Origin: Nymphaea colorata
Lineage: Eukaryota; Streptophyta; Magnoliopsida; Nymphaeales; Nymphaeaceae
Assembly: GCF_008831285.2 (NCBI RefSeq)
Contig: NC_045143.1
Location: 17,633,655 to 17,697,654 of the forward strand
Reading direction: 5' to 3'
DNA: 64,000 nt
Every line of letters begins with the position of its first letter. The stretch's first letter is position 1. The notes beneath the pieces were generated by a model. The model was given only the letters and a program-made list of their open reading frames with translations, did not search any database and was not told the origin of the DNA. The position numbers and the translations under genes are program-made. Positions 23,301-35,658 of this stretch are shown one piece after another.

Positions 23301-26300
23301 TCAATCAAATGGCTAAAACGAACTTGGTAACGTCTCAACTGATCACTGAATCATCTCAGCAACATGTTGATTCGGGTACGCCTTTTGTCTACATTCTTAA
23401 CAGTCAAATTCATGATTGGATGGTTGATTCCGAAGCCATTAACCACATGACCCATCAACCGTTTTTATCAACTATTATTGACAAAATCAAACCTATTTTC
23501 AAAGCTAATGGCTCAATCATGTGGGTTACCGAAACAAGTCACATGAAATTTTTAGATCACAATGAGAAGTCACATGTGCTTCATGCTCCTAAAATTTCCA
23601 CAAATATTTTGTCCAGCAGTAAGATCACACAAACACATAATTGCATAGTTATTTTTTCATCTAAAGATGTTACTTTTTAGGATGCAATGATGAAGAAGGA
23701 GATTCATAAAGACATTCAACAAGCTTGACTATATTTTCTAGATTTTAACAGTTTTGATTTCTTTAGTTGTTCTTCTTCACATGGATTGTTTATGGCACTC
23801 TTGTTCAGGACATGATTCTCAAAATGTTGTTAGAATGTTATTTCTTAAACTTTCTTATTCTACTTATTCAAGTGGTGCTTGTGAATTTGCAAAATCTACT
23901 CAATTACCATTCAATAATGGTGCCCATCAGAGTGACGTCTTGTTTGATCTTGTTCACTCAGATGTGTAAAGACCAGCTCCTTTTGAGTCCATTAGTGGTT
24001 TTTGATATTATGTTACATTTATTGAAGATAAATCTCGTGTCACTTAGATACATTTCTTGAAATGTAAAAGTGAGGTTGCAGATGTTTTTGAAAATTTTTA
24101 TCGTATGATTCTCACGCAATTTGATGTGAAAATTGAACATATTGGTTCTGACAATGATGATGAGTATACTAATGAGGTGTTGCATGAATTTCTAATGGTT
24201 AAAGACATAATACCTCAAACTACTTGTGTGGGCACACCTCAACAAAATGGTGTTGTTGAATGCAAAAGCTGCAACTTGCTAAATGTGGTGTGTGCTTTAA
24301 TGTTTCAAATGAATGCTCCGCAAGAGTGTTGGTCAGATGCTATCTCCATGGCTTATTACGTCATCAATCGGTTACCTAGCAAAAACCTTGGCAAATTGCT
24401 TCCGTGAATTTTTGACTCAGCATTCCGCTTCAATTAATCATTTTAAAGTTTTTGGATGCAAATGCTTTCTCCACCTTCAGGAGCAGTTTTGGCATAATCT
24501 TCAAAAACATGTGATTATGTACATCTATAACTCTGTTTCCAAAAAGGGCTTCAAGTGCTAGGATCCAGTTTCCAAACGTCCTTATATTTCCAGAGATGTT
24601 TGATTTTTTGAAGATGAACCTTTTTTCTCGAAGCCTACTCTCATCATGAGGAGGACATAGTGATGTCATCCACGATGATCCAAATAAACTCTCGAAGAGG
24701 ATTATTCTACCCTGTTTGATGGTTTTCAATCAACCACTAATATTGGTGGCATTCAATCCACCCAATCCATGCCTTTGTTTGAGAACCCTTGTAGCAGTTC
24801 TCCAACAAGTCAACCTGATTCCTCATCTCATCATCTCAATACACAAGTCGAGCAACCTTCTCACCACCAAGGTACTCAAATAGGTCATCAAGTAGAGTCT
24901 TTGACTCAAGATCAAACCCATAACATACATGAAGTTAGGAGATCCACTTGTATCCCTCATCTACTGAACCGGTTTAGAGATTACTACCATTTTTGTTCCA
25001 ACTTAGCGCAGTCCAATACTAAACACTTTGTTGAAAAACAAGTAGATTTTAGCAATTAGTTAACCAAATATTAAAACTACTTATTCAATACCTATACTCA
25101 CTAGGAACCAACAACATTTCAAGAAGCTAGTATGTATTTTCAGCGGAAAAAAGCCATGAATGAAGAACTGAATGCCCTAGAAAAGAAATCGGACCTAGAC
25201 AATGGTTCCCCTCCCAGCAGGAAAGCAGCCAGTGAGATGTTGGCAGATATATGAATAAAGTACAATACTGATGGATCTATTGACAGATATAAAGCCAATC
25301 TAGTCACAAAAGGGTGCACTCAACATGAAGGTATTGACTTTACCAAGACATTCGTTCCAGTGGCCAAAATGAACTCTACTTAGATCTTGCTATCAGTAGC
25401 TACAAATAGAAACTGGATACTTTCCATCTAGACGTGAAAAATGCATTCTTAATGATAAACTTAGAAGAAGTATATGTGGATTCCCCACCAGGCATTTACA
25501 ATCAGAAAGGTCTTTGTTTGCAAGCTGAAAAAATCTATTTATGTCCTCAAACAATCTCCTTAGGCTTTGTTCTCTAAGTTAAGTAGTTTTCTCACCTATA
25601 TTGATTTTCAAGCACAGTAGTTTTGACTATACCATGTTTACTTCTCATACTAGCCAAGGAACCACTATTCTGTTCATATACATAGATGACATCATTATCA
25701 CTAGACAACAAGTTCAAATGAAGAAAGTTAATCTATTCTCTATGACAAATTTGACATCAAAGACTTGGAAAGCTGAGATATTTTTTGGCAATCGAGGTTG
25801 CTCACTCAGAGAAAGGTATATTTTTATGTCAACAAAAGTTTACATTGGAACTTCTTATGGACATTGGTTTTTTGGGAGCTAAATCGAGTTTGACGCCACA
25901 AGAAGTCAACTGCAAGCTGAAAAAGGACGATCATGAGACCCTTCAAGATGTTCAAAGTTTTCAACATCTACTTGGAAATTGATCTATTTGATAGTGCCTA
26001 GACTAGACATCACTTTCAATGTCAACTTGATAAGCTAGTTTATGCAAGACCCTAGATCATACCATCTAGAAACTGCTCATCATATTTTAAGGTACTTGAA
26101 AATGAATTCAGAAAAAGGCATTCTAGTGAAAAGAAATAACAATTTTGATGTAATTGGATATATAGACGCAGACTGGGTAGACTACCAAAATGATATACCA
26201 GGTTTTGTATATTTGTTGGAGGGAACTTTGTTACATGGAAGAGCAAAAAACAAGTTGTGGTGGCCAGATCCAGCATAGAGACAGAATACAGGGCAATGGC

Positions 26301-26580
26301 GGCATGTGCAAGTGAACTCGTTTGGGTAAAGGCTCTTCTTCAAAATATGAGAGTAAAAATTGAACAACCAATGAATTTCTTGTGTGGCAATATGGCAGCA
26401 ATTTACATCGGTGCAAACCTTGTCTTTCATGAACTAACAAAACATATCTAAGTTGATTGTTAATTTATTCGTGAAAAGATTCAGAATAAAGTCATATGCA
26501 CTCCTCATGTTCACACCCAAGAACAATTGGCAGATATATTCACAAAGGCGATGGTGAAGGACCATCATTAGTGGATTAGT
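23301..26580 (+). pseudogene. pol of copia A (protease, integrase, RT, RNase H), broken
   Basis: Segments appear in copia order. Protease at about 23290-23680 has WMVDSEAINHMT where DSGA is expected, so the active-site loop is altered. The integrase zinc region and core run from about 23780 to 24410 (LWHSCSGHDSQNV, LVHSDV, then IGSDNDDEYTNEV and TPQQNGVVE). RT begins near 25120 and is scarcely readable up to FIYIDDIIITRQQ at about 25665-25710 (YIDD box). RNase H at 26040-26560 includes IDADW, SSIETEYRAMAACASELVW and EQLADIFTKAMV. Many stops and frameshifts separate the segments. These enzymes mature, copy and insert the element when intact. Confidence 0.85.
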
Positions 26581-26628
26581 ACCAATTAGGGACTGACCGA
26601 TATCAATTCACCAACTTGAGAGGGAGAC

Positions 26629-26711
26629 TGTTTGCAATGGCTACTCCAAACCATGTATAAAAGGAAAGGGATAAAGGTCTTTCCTATAGTAAGGAAGAAA
26701 GGTGAAAGTTT
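26629..26711 (+). repeat. 3' LTR of copia A, first piece
   Basis: Starts TGTTTGCAATGG after a purine-rich tract (TTGAGAGGGAGAC) and matches the first 80 or so bases of the 5' LTR, including GGGATAAAGGTCTTTC and AAGGAAGAAAGGTGAAAG. It stops where element B begins; the remainder resumes at 31660. Confidence 0.85.
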
Positions 26712-27128
26712 TGTAAAAGTCTAGAGACAAGAGAGAGAGAGAGAGAGAGAAAGCACACAAGCAGTTACGTGGTTCGGTCAAGATCGACCTATGCCCACGA
26801 CAATGTTCCTCTCCTTTACAATTCTGGTAAGAATGAATTCTCTCGTGTTACAACGACAGAAATTTTTGAAGAGGAAAGAAAGAAAGCTAAATAGGAAGAT
26901 TCAGCTGGTCTATCAAGTTCCAATATTTTTGGATCTTGATTGAGAAATTGAATTTCTTTCCTTTTGAAACAGATATTGCCATCTTCGAATGTTGGAACAT
27001 TTATTGCTTTCCTCTTTTGAGTGTCAATCACGTTTCTTCCATATTGGGCCTTATCCAAGCAATTTGATTTACATTGCATTATAGGCAAGAGTGATGGATG
27101 AATAGGATCAGCAACCTTATCTTTAACA
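26712..27128 (-). repeat. 3' LTR of copia B
   Basis: 417 bp, plus-strand reading TGTAAAAGTC to CTTTAACA. It contains a GA microsatellite (about 26731-26750) and the ACGTGGTTCGG ... CCCAC word pair. Pairs with 31244-31659. Confidence 0.9.
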
Positions 27129-30100
27129 TGCCCCTTTGATCCAATCTCCATTTCAAGGAAGTTTAGCATTTCCTTGAAATAATGGAATCTTGGTCCTGGT
27201 AATGGCTTAGTAAAAATATCAGCTAATTGTTTTTCTAACTGAACATATTTAATCTCAATTGTATTGTCTGCCACCTTCTTTCTAACAAAATAATAGTTAA
27301 TTTTTGTGTTTTGTTTGTGCATGGAAAATTAGATTTGCCGCCAAGTATGTTGCTCCAATGGTGTTGCACCACAGAATTGGTTTCACAGTTTGAGTCCCCA
27401 GATCTTTTATCAAGTTATTCAGCCATATCACTTCTAAAAGAGCTCTTGCAATGGCCTTATACTCTGGTTCTGTGCTAGATTTAGCTATTGTCTATTGTTT
27501 GGTAGATGTCCAAGATATGATATTGTGTCCAACTTTTGTAACATAGCCATTAGTGGATCTTCGGTCGCCCAGGCACCCAACCCAATTTGCATTAGAGTAA
27601 GTAGATAGAACGAAAGAATTGGATTTTGATATCACAAAACCATGCTGCATAGTACCTTTAAGGTATCGTAAAATTCTTTTGACATGAGTCCAGTGAGTTG
27701 AAGTGGGCTGGTGCATGAACTGGAAAGCTTTATTCACTACAAAGGTAATATCCGGGCGTGTTAAAGTGACATACTGAAGAGCTCCTATGATTTGTTGGTA
27801 CTGAGTTTCATTTACCAATCTTTCACCATCGAGTTTGGATAGAGGAACATTTGGAGCAGAAGGCGTGACACAAGATTTTGCATTCAACATGTTTGCATGC
27901 CTTGAAATATATCTGATATATTTTCCCTGCAAGAGAAAAATTTTGTCCTTTTGATGTGACACTTCAATGCCTAAGAAGAAATGTAATTTTCCAAGATCTT
28001 TTATAGAAAAGGCTTGTCCAAAATTATGTATAATCCTTTGAATTTTCTGAGGATTATTTTCTATAATAATTATATCATCCACATATATATGTAGGAAAAT
28101 AATTTTATCTTGTGTTTTTCTAACAAAAAGTGAAGTGTCAACTAATGACTCCCTGAACCCATTTTCAAGAAGATATCCTTTGAGTCAAACCAAGCGCAGG
28201 GCGCTTTCCTTAAGCCATAAAGCGCCTTTTTGAGGTGACACACATGGTGAGGCTTAGCAGTATTCTCAAATGTTGGTGGTTGAGTAATCAAAACTTCCTC
28301 CTTTAGAATCCCATGAAGAAATGCATTGTTAACATCCAATCGATGAATAGTCTAACCTCAGACACAACAATACAGAGGACGACCCGTATAGTGGTAGGTT
28401 TTATCACTAGACTGTATATATCAGAATAATCAATTCATTCCCTCTTGCTATATCCTTTGGCCACAAGTCTAGCCTTGTAGCAAGCAATGGTCCCATCTAA
28501 ACATCTTTTGATTTTAAAGACCCACTTACATCCGATTATATTAACTCCCTTAGGTGGTGCGACAAGTCCCAAGTTTGATTTTTGTGAAGGGCGTCCATTT
28601 CACATCGCGTTGCTTCAATCCATTGTGGGTTTTTTAAAGCCTCCTCAACACTTTCTGCTTCTCATTCTTCCAAAGATATAGCAGCCATGTAAACCTTGGG
28701 TAGCCTAGTTCCATCTTGGGACCTTATGATCATGGGGTGGGTTCGAGTTGAGACATCAATGGTGAGATTTGGAGGAGACTGATCAATAGCATTTTCTTGA
28801 ATCCCATGATTATAAGTATGACTTTCATCAATTGAATTGGTCGACTGGTTGTTTTGAGTCTGATCTTTTTCTCATGAATTTGGACCGGGTAAGAATATAT
28901 ATTTGGATCCATTTGGATCAAATCCAGCTTTCTTGGAGTTGCCTTTTTTTTAGTTGAACTGAAAGCATGTCTAGATAATTGGAAATCCATTTTGCAATAT
29001 CCCTTCAGTGGTAGGAGAACCACATCCATGAAATAAGAAATTGGTCTCGTTGAAAACAATGTGTCTGCTAATAAAGACCATGTTAGTAATAGGATCCAAA
29101 CATATGTATCCCTTATGACATGTCTCATAGCCAAGAAAGACATATGCTTTGGATTTTGCAGAGAGTTTGGACTCTCTATATGGCACAAGAAAGGAATAGC
29201 ATGTACATCCAAAAGCTCAAAAATAATCATATTGAAGAGCAAATTTGAAAACAATTTCAAATGGAGATTTATTTCCGAGTTCTGGACTAGGCAATCGGTT
29301 GATGACGTGAACTATTGTTCAAAAGAGTCAACCCAAAAACGTTGAGGAAGAGATGCATGAACCATCATACTTAAGCCGGTCTCAACAACATGACAATATT
29401 TTTTCTCCACAACACCATTTGAGGTGTGTGGGGGCAATAAAGCCATTTTTTATTCCATTGAAGCTGAGAAAATTTGAGAAATCATTGCTTAAAACTTCGC
29501 CACCAGAATCTCTATGGAAAATTTTTAGCTCATGGCTCAATTGTTTCTTCACATGCACCTTAAAATTTTGAAATCATGGCAGCGTATCTGATTTTCTAAC
29601 AAGGGAAAAAATCCAACTAAAACATGAAAATTCATCCACAATCAATAGATAATATTTGTAGCCTTCTCTAGAGCACGTTGGGGCAGGTCCCCAAAGATCG
29701 GCATGAAGTAAATGAAGTATATGAATGCTAGTAGTTAAACTAAAATCAAATGGTAGTCGGTGCATTTTAGCCAAGATGAAACTAGAACAGAAATCAAGTT
29801 TACTATCATCCAAAGGCACATAATTATTTTTCTTAAGTAAATTCAATGTCTTCAAGTGAGAATGACCCAGTCGTTGGTGCCAAAGATTGACTGAAAGACT
29901 TCTAGAATGCTGCATAATAAGAGCACACTTGGATCCTTTGCTTGCTTCATCAGTTCATATGTGTGGACCATCCTTAGTTTTTCCCTTATGAAGAGCTGCC
30001 CTTGTCTGCAAATATCTAACAACAAATCCATTAGCATCAAATTCTACCAAGCAATTGTTGTCTTTTGTAAAGTGAGAGATAGATATAAGATTTTGGCTGA

Positions 30101-30365
30101 TCGTTAGCACATGTATTGCATTCTTTAACTAAAAGGAACGAGAGATTGAATTGAGAAATATGTTACCGATAGGAGAACTTGGAGCCTTAGCACCATTGCC
30201 TACAAGAACTCCTTCTTCACCCTGGTAATCGACTTTGTCTTCCATGGATTTATCACTATGAGTCACATGGTGGGTTGCACCACTATCAGGGTACCAAGCA
30301 TTGTCACGACCTCCGTTTAGAGCCATGGCCATAAAGGTCTTAGGTATGTCATAGCACATCCACAC
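27129..30365 (-). pseudogene. pol of copia B (protease, integrase, RT, RNase H), broken
   Basis: Protease at 30365-30129 keeps AWYPDSGATHHVT with the DSGA active site. GAG-pre-integrase and integrase follow (29915-29574: LWHQRLGHSHLKTL, LLHADLWGPAPT); the first catalytic Asp in ADLWGP is kept. Integrase continues in broken frames to about 28970. RT includes DVNNAFLHGILKEEV with ALYGLRKAPCAWF (28339-28142), then IYVDDIIII with an intact YVDD box at 28074-28085, and KDLGKLHFFLGIEV to SRHANM. The RNase H frame runs to 27492; the polyprotein end EKQLADIFTKPLPGPRF lies at 27240-27170. Frameshifts and stops at about 28140, 28350, 29570 and 30120 prevent a complete polyprotein. It is better preserved than element A, as expected for the younger insert. 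Confidence 0.87.
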
Positions 30366-30399
30366 GCAGTATGATTTCTACGCCCACAAAATTGACATA

Positions 30400-31208
30400 T
30401 AACCTACTGATTTTCAGAATTCTTTTGCCCTTGAGATTTTCAGGGTAAGAGTTCCTTCCGTAGCTACAGACACCACGACCATTACAGCCACTATTTTCCC
30501 CCTTGCCACTATAGTTTCCATGATCACCATAGCCTCCACGTTGAGTTAAAAAAAAGCAGTTGGTGAATATTCAACTTGAGCAGGACTTTTAGGAGCAAGT
30601 AATTGAAGTCGGTGCTCTTGATTAAGCAAGAGATCATGTAACTCGAAAAAGGTGGGTAGAATTTTGGACATGGTGACTGTTTTAACAAAACTCTCATACT
30701 CACTTGACAGGTTGTTGAGAGTATGCAATACCAGATCTGAATCAAACACTATCTCATTCACAGATCTAAGAGAATCAACCAAAACCTCACGTGGTTGAGA
30801 TATTCTAATATACTTTTGTCATTCTTTTTGGCATTTTGCAAATCCCTCTTTAACTAAAGAATACAAATATTTGAATGAGATGCATGAGCCTTAGCCAGGG
30901 CCACCCAAGCTTCACGCGCCATGTCATAGGAGATAATTTGAGTGTGTATAGATTGTGTAACGGTAGACAACATCCAGCTTAACGCAAGCTGGTCAGAGCG
31001 CTTCCATTTGATATACTCTGGATTTATTTTGGTGGAGTTATCATTCAATTTTTCAGGTGGAGTGGAAGAGCCATCAACATACCTTAATAAATATTGGTTA
31101 TACATGGGGATTTCGGAGTTGCGATTTCCAAAGGAGATGGTTGTTTTCATCTAGCTTGACAGATACGAGGCTTGCAATAGCATTCCATTGAGGATTGATG
31201 ATTGCCAT
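30400..31208 (-). pseudogene. gag of copia B, broken
   Basis: Starts at the ATG at 31208 (MAIINPQWNAIASLVSVKL), 24 nt inside the primer site. The frame shifts between about 31150 and 31100, continues as RYVDGSSTPPEKL and ALSWMLSTVTQSI, then shifts again to FDSDLVLHTLNNLSSEYESF (30782-30546). A CCHC knuckle CQFCGRRNHTACGC is readable in another frame near 30400-30360. This is the UBN2-type gag of plant copia elements. Confidence 0.82.
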
Positions 31209-31231
31209 GGTAGATTGCTGAATCGAATGTA

Positions 31232-31243
31232 GCTCTGATACCA
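31232..31243 (-). other. primer-binding site of copia B
   Basis: Minus-strand TGGTATCAGAGC directly abuts the 5' LTR end. Complementary to initiator tRNA-Met; it fixes the orientation of element B. Confidence 0.9.
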
Positions 31244-31659
31244 TGTAAAAGTTGAGATGTGTGTGTGTGAGAGAGAGAGAGAGAGAGCACACAAGCAGTT
31301 ACGTGGTTCGGTCAAGATCAACCTACGTCCACAACAATGTTCCTCTCCTTTACAATTCTAGTAAGAATGAGTTCTCTCTTGTTACAACGACAAAAATTTT
31401 TGAAGAGGAAAGAAAGCTAAATAGGAAGATTCAAGCTGGTCTATCAAGATCCAATATTTTTAGATCTTGATTGAGAAATTGAATTTCTTTCCTTTTGAAA
31501 CAGATTTTGGCATCTTCGAATGTTGGAGCATTTATTGCTTTCCTCTTTTGAGTGTTAATCACGTTTCTTCCATATTAAGCTTGATACAAGCAATTTGATT
31601 TACATTGCAATATTGGCAAGAGTGATGGGTGAATAGGATCGGCAACCTTATCTTTAACA
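31244..31659 (-). repeat. 5' LTR of copia B
   Basis: 416 bp, plus-strand reading TGTAAAAGTTG to CTTTAACA. It carries a short GT then GA microsatellite (31259-31287) and ACGTGGTTCGG ... CCTACGTCCAC. Pairs with 26712-27128. Confidence 0.9.
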
Positions 31660-31845
31660 GTTTCATTCACCCAAGATTGCAGGTGATTAAGTTTCATTGG
31701 TTGACCTTACTATTGGCAGTTGCTGTTTTATAATGATGTAAATCGAGCAGATAAATCAATGAAAAATCTGAACATGAATTTTTTACCGTGGATGCACGCA
31801 AGAAGCCGAACCATGCAAACCTACCGTCTTACATTTTTTCTGATA
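31660..31845 (+). repeat. 3' LTR of copia A, second piece
   Basis: Resumes exactly where 26711 broke off (TTTCATTCACCCAAGATT) and follows the 5' LTR to TTACAT and a degenerate TCTG end, apart from a small insertion of about 26 bp near 31680-31705. The TACAT at 31846-31850 matches the left target-site copy. Confidence 0.82.
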
Positions 31846-31850
31846 TACAT

Positions 31851-34800
31851 AACCCAGTTCATTTTAGAAGAACAATTGACAGATGACTACTCGCTTCGGC
31901 ATACTTGCATTAGAATAGTTCACTAATGATCAAATGTTTAAATATGGGAACTCAGCGGACCGTATCTTACCTTCTTTCAAAATCTGTATTGAAGGTATAT
32001 TTGTTAGGGGAGGGATTCAAACTACCGTGTGTCGGATGTTGTTGGTTAGTTAAAATTTAAAAAATTGTCTGCAAAAAATAGTCGCTAAATTCATATTAGC
32101 CACGGTTTATAAGTGGTGATGGTTTATAACAATAGCGGAGTCAGAAATGTTGAAGTGAGGAGCACTAAATATAAAACCCTCCCCGTATATATAAATGAAC
32201 ATAATTTTCTAATTTTTTCTAATATCAAATATGAAAATAAAGCCATTTTTTGGGGCTGGTGTAGGCCACTATACCACACTTGCATATATGTGGCTCCACC
32301 ATGGGTTCATAGTGATTTTATCGATGCTTGTGATTTTTTTTTTTAAAAAATAAAGTTTAGTCATCCAGCAAGTATAGGACACACAGCAGCATCCATTATC
32401 CTTGCTGGGGTATGTCAATATACCTATAATGCAGTGCAATTAAAATCAATTTATGAAGCAATGCAGTGTAATAAATCAGTTTATGAAGCAACAAGTGAGG
32501 CCGCCGATTTGGTAAATCCTCTGCTTCACCGACTCAGGCGTGAATAAGTTGTGAATTGGCCAAAATCACCAGCTAGCTAGAAAGTTGTTTTCTGAAAAAT
32601 AAACCAAAAATTGGTAACAATAATTAAAAATAAAAAGTTAAATACATTGAGAAGAACTTCACAAGTGGTGTTTCTTAAATCTGCCATCAAATTGGGATTC
32701 TATCTGCATTGGTCAATTCATGGCAATTTGCACTGATTCGAATTGCACTGCCACGAAGTTCTACTTTTGCCTCCATTAAAAGTTGGGGTCCAATGAGTAT
32801 CTGTTCAATCTTGTTTCAGAAAATTCAAAAGTAATGCTGATTTTTGTTGGTCTGAAACCATGCAGGTTAGTTTCTACTTATTCTATTTGATTCCTGTATG
32901 TCCATGGTTTTTCGTTTCTACAGCTGGAGCCAATAGACCAGGGGTGACATGGTTAATGCAACAGCCGTGAAAACAGAAGTTATCTGAAGGGTTCCACCCA
33001 TGGACAAAGTGGACGGAAAAAGATAAGGACCTCTGTTTGCAATAAGAAAAGAAAAAATGTCTATTGCCATCTAAAATTTTTTTGGTACACGGTAAAATAT
33101 ATTGTTAACCTCTAAGCATATAGCATAGCTAGTGGGATTGATGAGCTCACAGACCATACATTGTCAATTCAAATTTCCATGAGTATTATTCCTCTAAGTC
33201 TTGCAAGGTGGACATCGTATCTAGTTTCAAGGTGGACTCTGGAGGCAATGGCAAAGCATATTTGCAACATGCAGCTTCGGGAAAAGGGTATATGCTGAAA
33301 CAATTAGCTGCAGAGACTTGGGACTCGAAGAAAGCCTTTAGCTAAGCGCTTAAAGAGAGACACTAGTTTCATATTTGCAACATGTAGGCCCATTTAATCA
33401 AATTTAATGTCGTTTATGGATGGATTGATTTAATAAAAATCAATCATTGCAATATAACAGGTTTTTGTAGCATTTCCCAAAAACAAAAAAAAAAAGAAGG
33501 ATCCTGGAAGTACCATGTTTTGGATAACAAGGACAACAATGCATTTTCATATGAGGAAGACACCATCCAAACGGTTGAACATTCTCATCGTTCTTTATTG
33601 CAATTTGAAGAAGAAATAGAACATCGTGTAAGTCCTTCCAACTAGGTAGGTCCATGTTAATGTTCCAAAACTTTTTTTTTTTTTGCATCTCATGTCTTTA
33701 TGGGACTCATTTATCAAAGAAGTGTCAAGTGTTCTTCACAAGGGAAGGACTATCTTTCTTTGAACTTTTTTTGTCTTTTCTACATCATGCACACCTCTAC
33801 ATGGAAAGGATTATCCTTCTTTTATTTTTTCTTTCATCTGATTAGGGGAAACCGTTTTAAGTGTGGAATCATTAACGCAATACCCTTATGCCTTTGCATT
33901 ACTTTAGAGCTTGTATGTCAAAAGGGTAATCCTTCCAAGAGTGCAAGGGATACCCCAAAAAAAACAGGAAAGAAAGAAAGTGGTATGTTCATATAAGAAA
34001 GAAAGTCCATCCCCTTATTCAAAGGGATTATTCTTTCATCTATTGTTGCAAATTATACTAATAGTGCAAATTATTATTCTTCTTTTTCTTTAGGTCGTGG
34101 AACTCTAATGAAGGATAAAGTTTCTTAATTGACCTGCCATGTACAATAAAGCCCCAAGCAACGCTATATCATTTCTTAATTACCTGTTATATAGAGCATA
34201 TATTTAAGCTGCCTTGTTATAATTCAACAAAAATCCAGTCGTGTGGATAACTTCAACGTAGCTGGTCTCCCATGCTATTCTTCCTCAAAATATCCTTTAC
34301 TTTACTGAAATGTGTGGTTTTTTATTTTTGAAATCACATCAATTATTTATTACATATCCATGTAGAAGCAAGCATGTGGTTGGATTCTAGTGATTTTGAA
34401 AAGCAGATACTCTTTGCTAAACAACGCTTCATTTGATGTTCATAGAAAACCACTTTCGTGGTTAAACCTTAAATCCACGGCTACGTACAAACCAATTATC
34501 AGTAGAAGTCGGATTCAGGTCCAATATATCATTTCTTTTTCAAATAACAAACAAATCCATGTACAACCGGATTTGTTAAATTGGACTTGATTCAGTTTTC
34601 AACATCTTCGTTCCCTTTACATCATTCACCGCCACAATTACCGTAAGAGGTTATAAATCACTTTACGGTGTGTCAAAGCTAAAGTAAAGAGATAGACTTG
34701 TAACAGTCACGGCTGCAGATAGGCTTGAGGTTCCCATTGGGCCACCTGCTATGTCACTTATCATTCAAATTTCATATGGTTCAGAATACAAGTGTCATCT

Positions 34801-35163
34801 ACTGAGTATCGACAATAAATAGCCTGTCATGAAATCATCTCTGACCTAGTAAATTGAATGTCACCTAACCAAAAACACTTGCAGAAAGTAATTGTACAGA
34901 GAACAACATAGGTGAAAATATTGCATGAAGTCTTTTGCAGGCTTGATGGACCTTTAAGTCTCAAAAGTTGGTTTAATTCTTCCTTCCTCCACTAGGTATA
35001 ATTATCTCACATTCTTCACGAAGATTCTGACGAAGATGAATGCAGGCCATGCTGCTTGAAAAACTTTCGGAAGCCATATGCACTCACATCATAATTGAAC
35101 TGAACAGGAAGGGGGAAAAGGATGCATAATTATAACTTCCAAAGAGTAAACAGATACCTCTCT
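31851..35163. other. intergenic, no gene recognised
   Basis: AT-rich sequence. A short imperfect duplication of AATCAGTTTATGAAGCAA lies near 32445-32490. Frames of 60-98 residues here are low-complexity or overlap on opposite strands. Nothing assignable. Confidence 0.45.
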
Positions 35164-35658
35164 TTCTGGTGATTATACAACATATGCATGTGTTTTAAAG
35201 TTAACATCGAGGAGATTGATGGCATCTACTATAATTTAATTAAGAAAGTATCTACAAATGTTATCATAATCAGAATGGGTCGTGCATTAGACATTTTTGC
35301 TCCAGGTTGATAAGATGACAGAAAATGCAAGGGTTGGAGAAATAATATATATTATTTTATCAAATATTTTAAAATTATAAATTGTTATGTAGAGAAAACA
35401 AAAAAAAATGCCATTCTGGCAATTATATAACATGTGCATGTGTTTTAAAGTTAACATCGAGGAGATTGATGGCATCTACTACAACTTAATCAAAAAAGTA
35501 TCTACAAATGTTATCATATTCAGAATGGGTCGTGCATTAGACATTTTTTGCTATGGGTTGATAAGATGACAGAGCAAGGGTTGGAGAAATAATATCTATT
35601 ATTTTACCAAATATTTTAAAATTATAAATTGTTAAGTAGAAAAAACAAAAAAATGCCA
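35164..35658. repeat. tandem duplication, 250-bp unit
   Basis: Two adjacent copies (35164-35413 and 35414-35658) start TTCTGG and end AAAATGCCA. They agree almost throughout, including GTTTTAAAGTTAACATCGAG and CAGAATGGGTCGTGCATTAG, with few substitutions and small indels. No coding capacity. The similarity suggests a fairly recent duplication compared with other repeats here. Confidence 0.92.

Larger units (their letters stand above)
26712..31659 (-). mobile_element. Ty1/copia LTR retrotransposon B, nested in copia A
   Basis: On the minus strand: 5' LTR 31659-31244, primer site, gag, protease, integrase, RT, RNase H, polypurine tract (AAAGGGGCA, 27129-27137) and 3' LTR 27128-26712. The LTRs start TGTTAAAG and end TTTTACA and are about 417 and 416 bp, agreeing at roughly nine positions in ten by eye. 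The insertion cuts the 3' LTR of element A: AGTTT precedes it and GTTTC follows, sharing GTTT, so the 5-bp duplication has probably lost or changed one base. The 4.9-kb length is typical for copia. Confidence 0.9.
22036..31845 (+). mobile_element. Ty1/copia LTR retrotransposon A, split by nested element B
   Basis: 5' LTR 22036-22269, tRNA-Met primer site, gag and pol relics in sense order (gag, protease, integrase, RT, RNase H), a purine-rich tract ending about 26628, then a 3' LTR in two pieces (26629-26711 and 31660-31845). Element B (26712-31659, opposite strand) lies between the two pieces. The gag-protease-integrase-RT order is diagnostic of Ty1/copia. Flanking TACAT duplications bracket the whole. 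Coding parts are badly broken, so A is older than B and both are dead. Confidence 0.85.
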
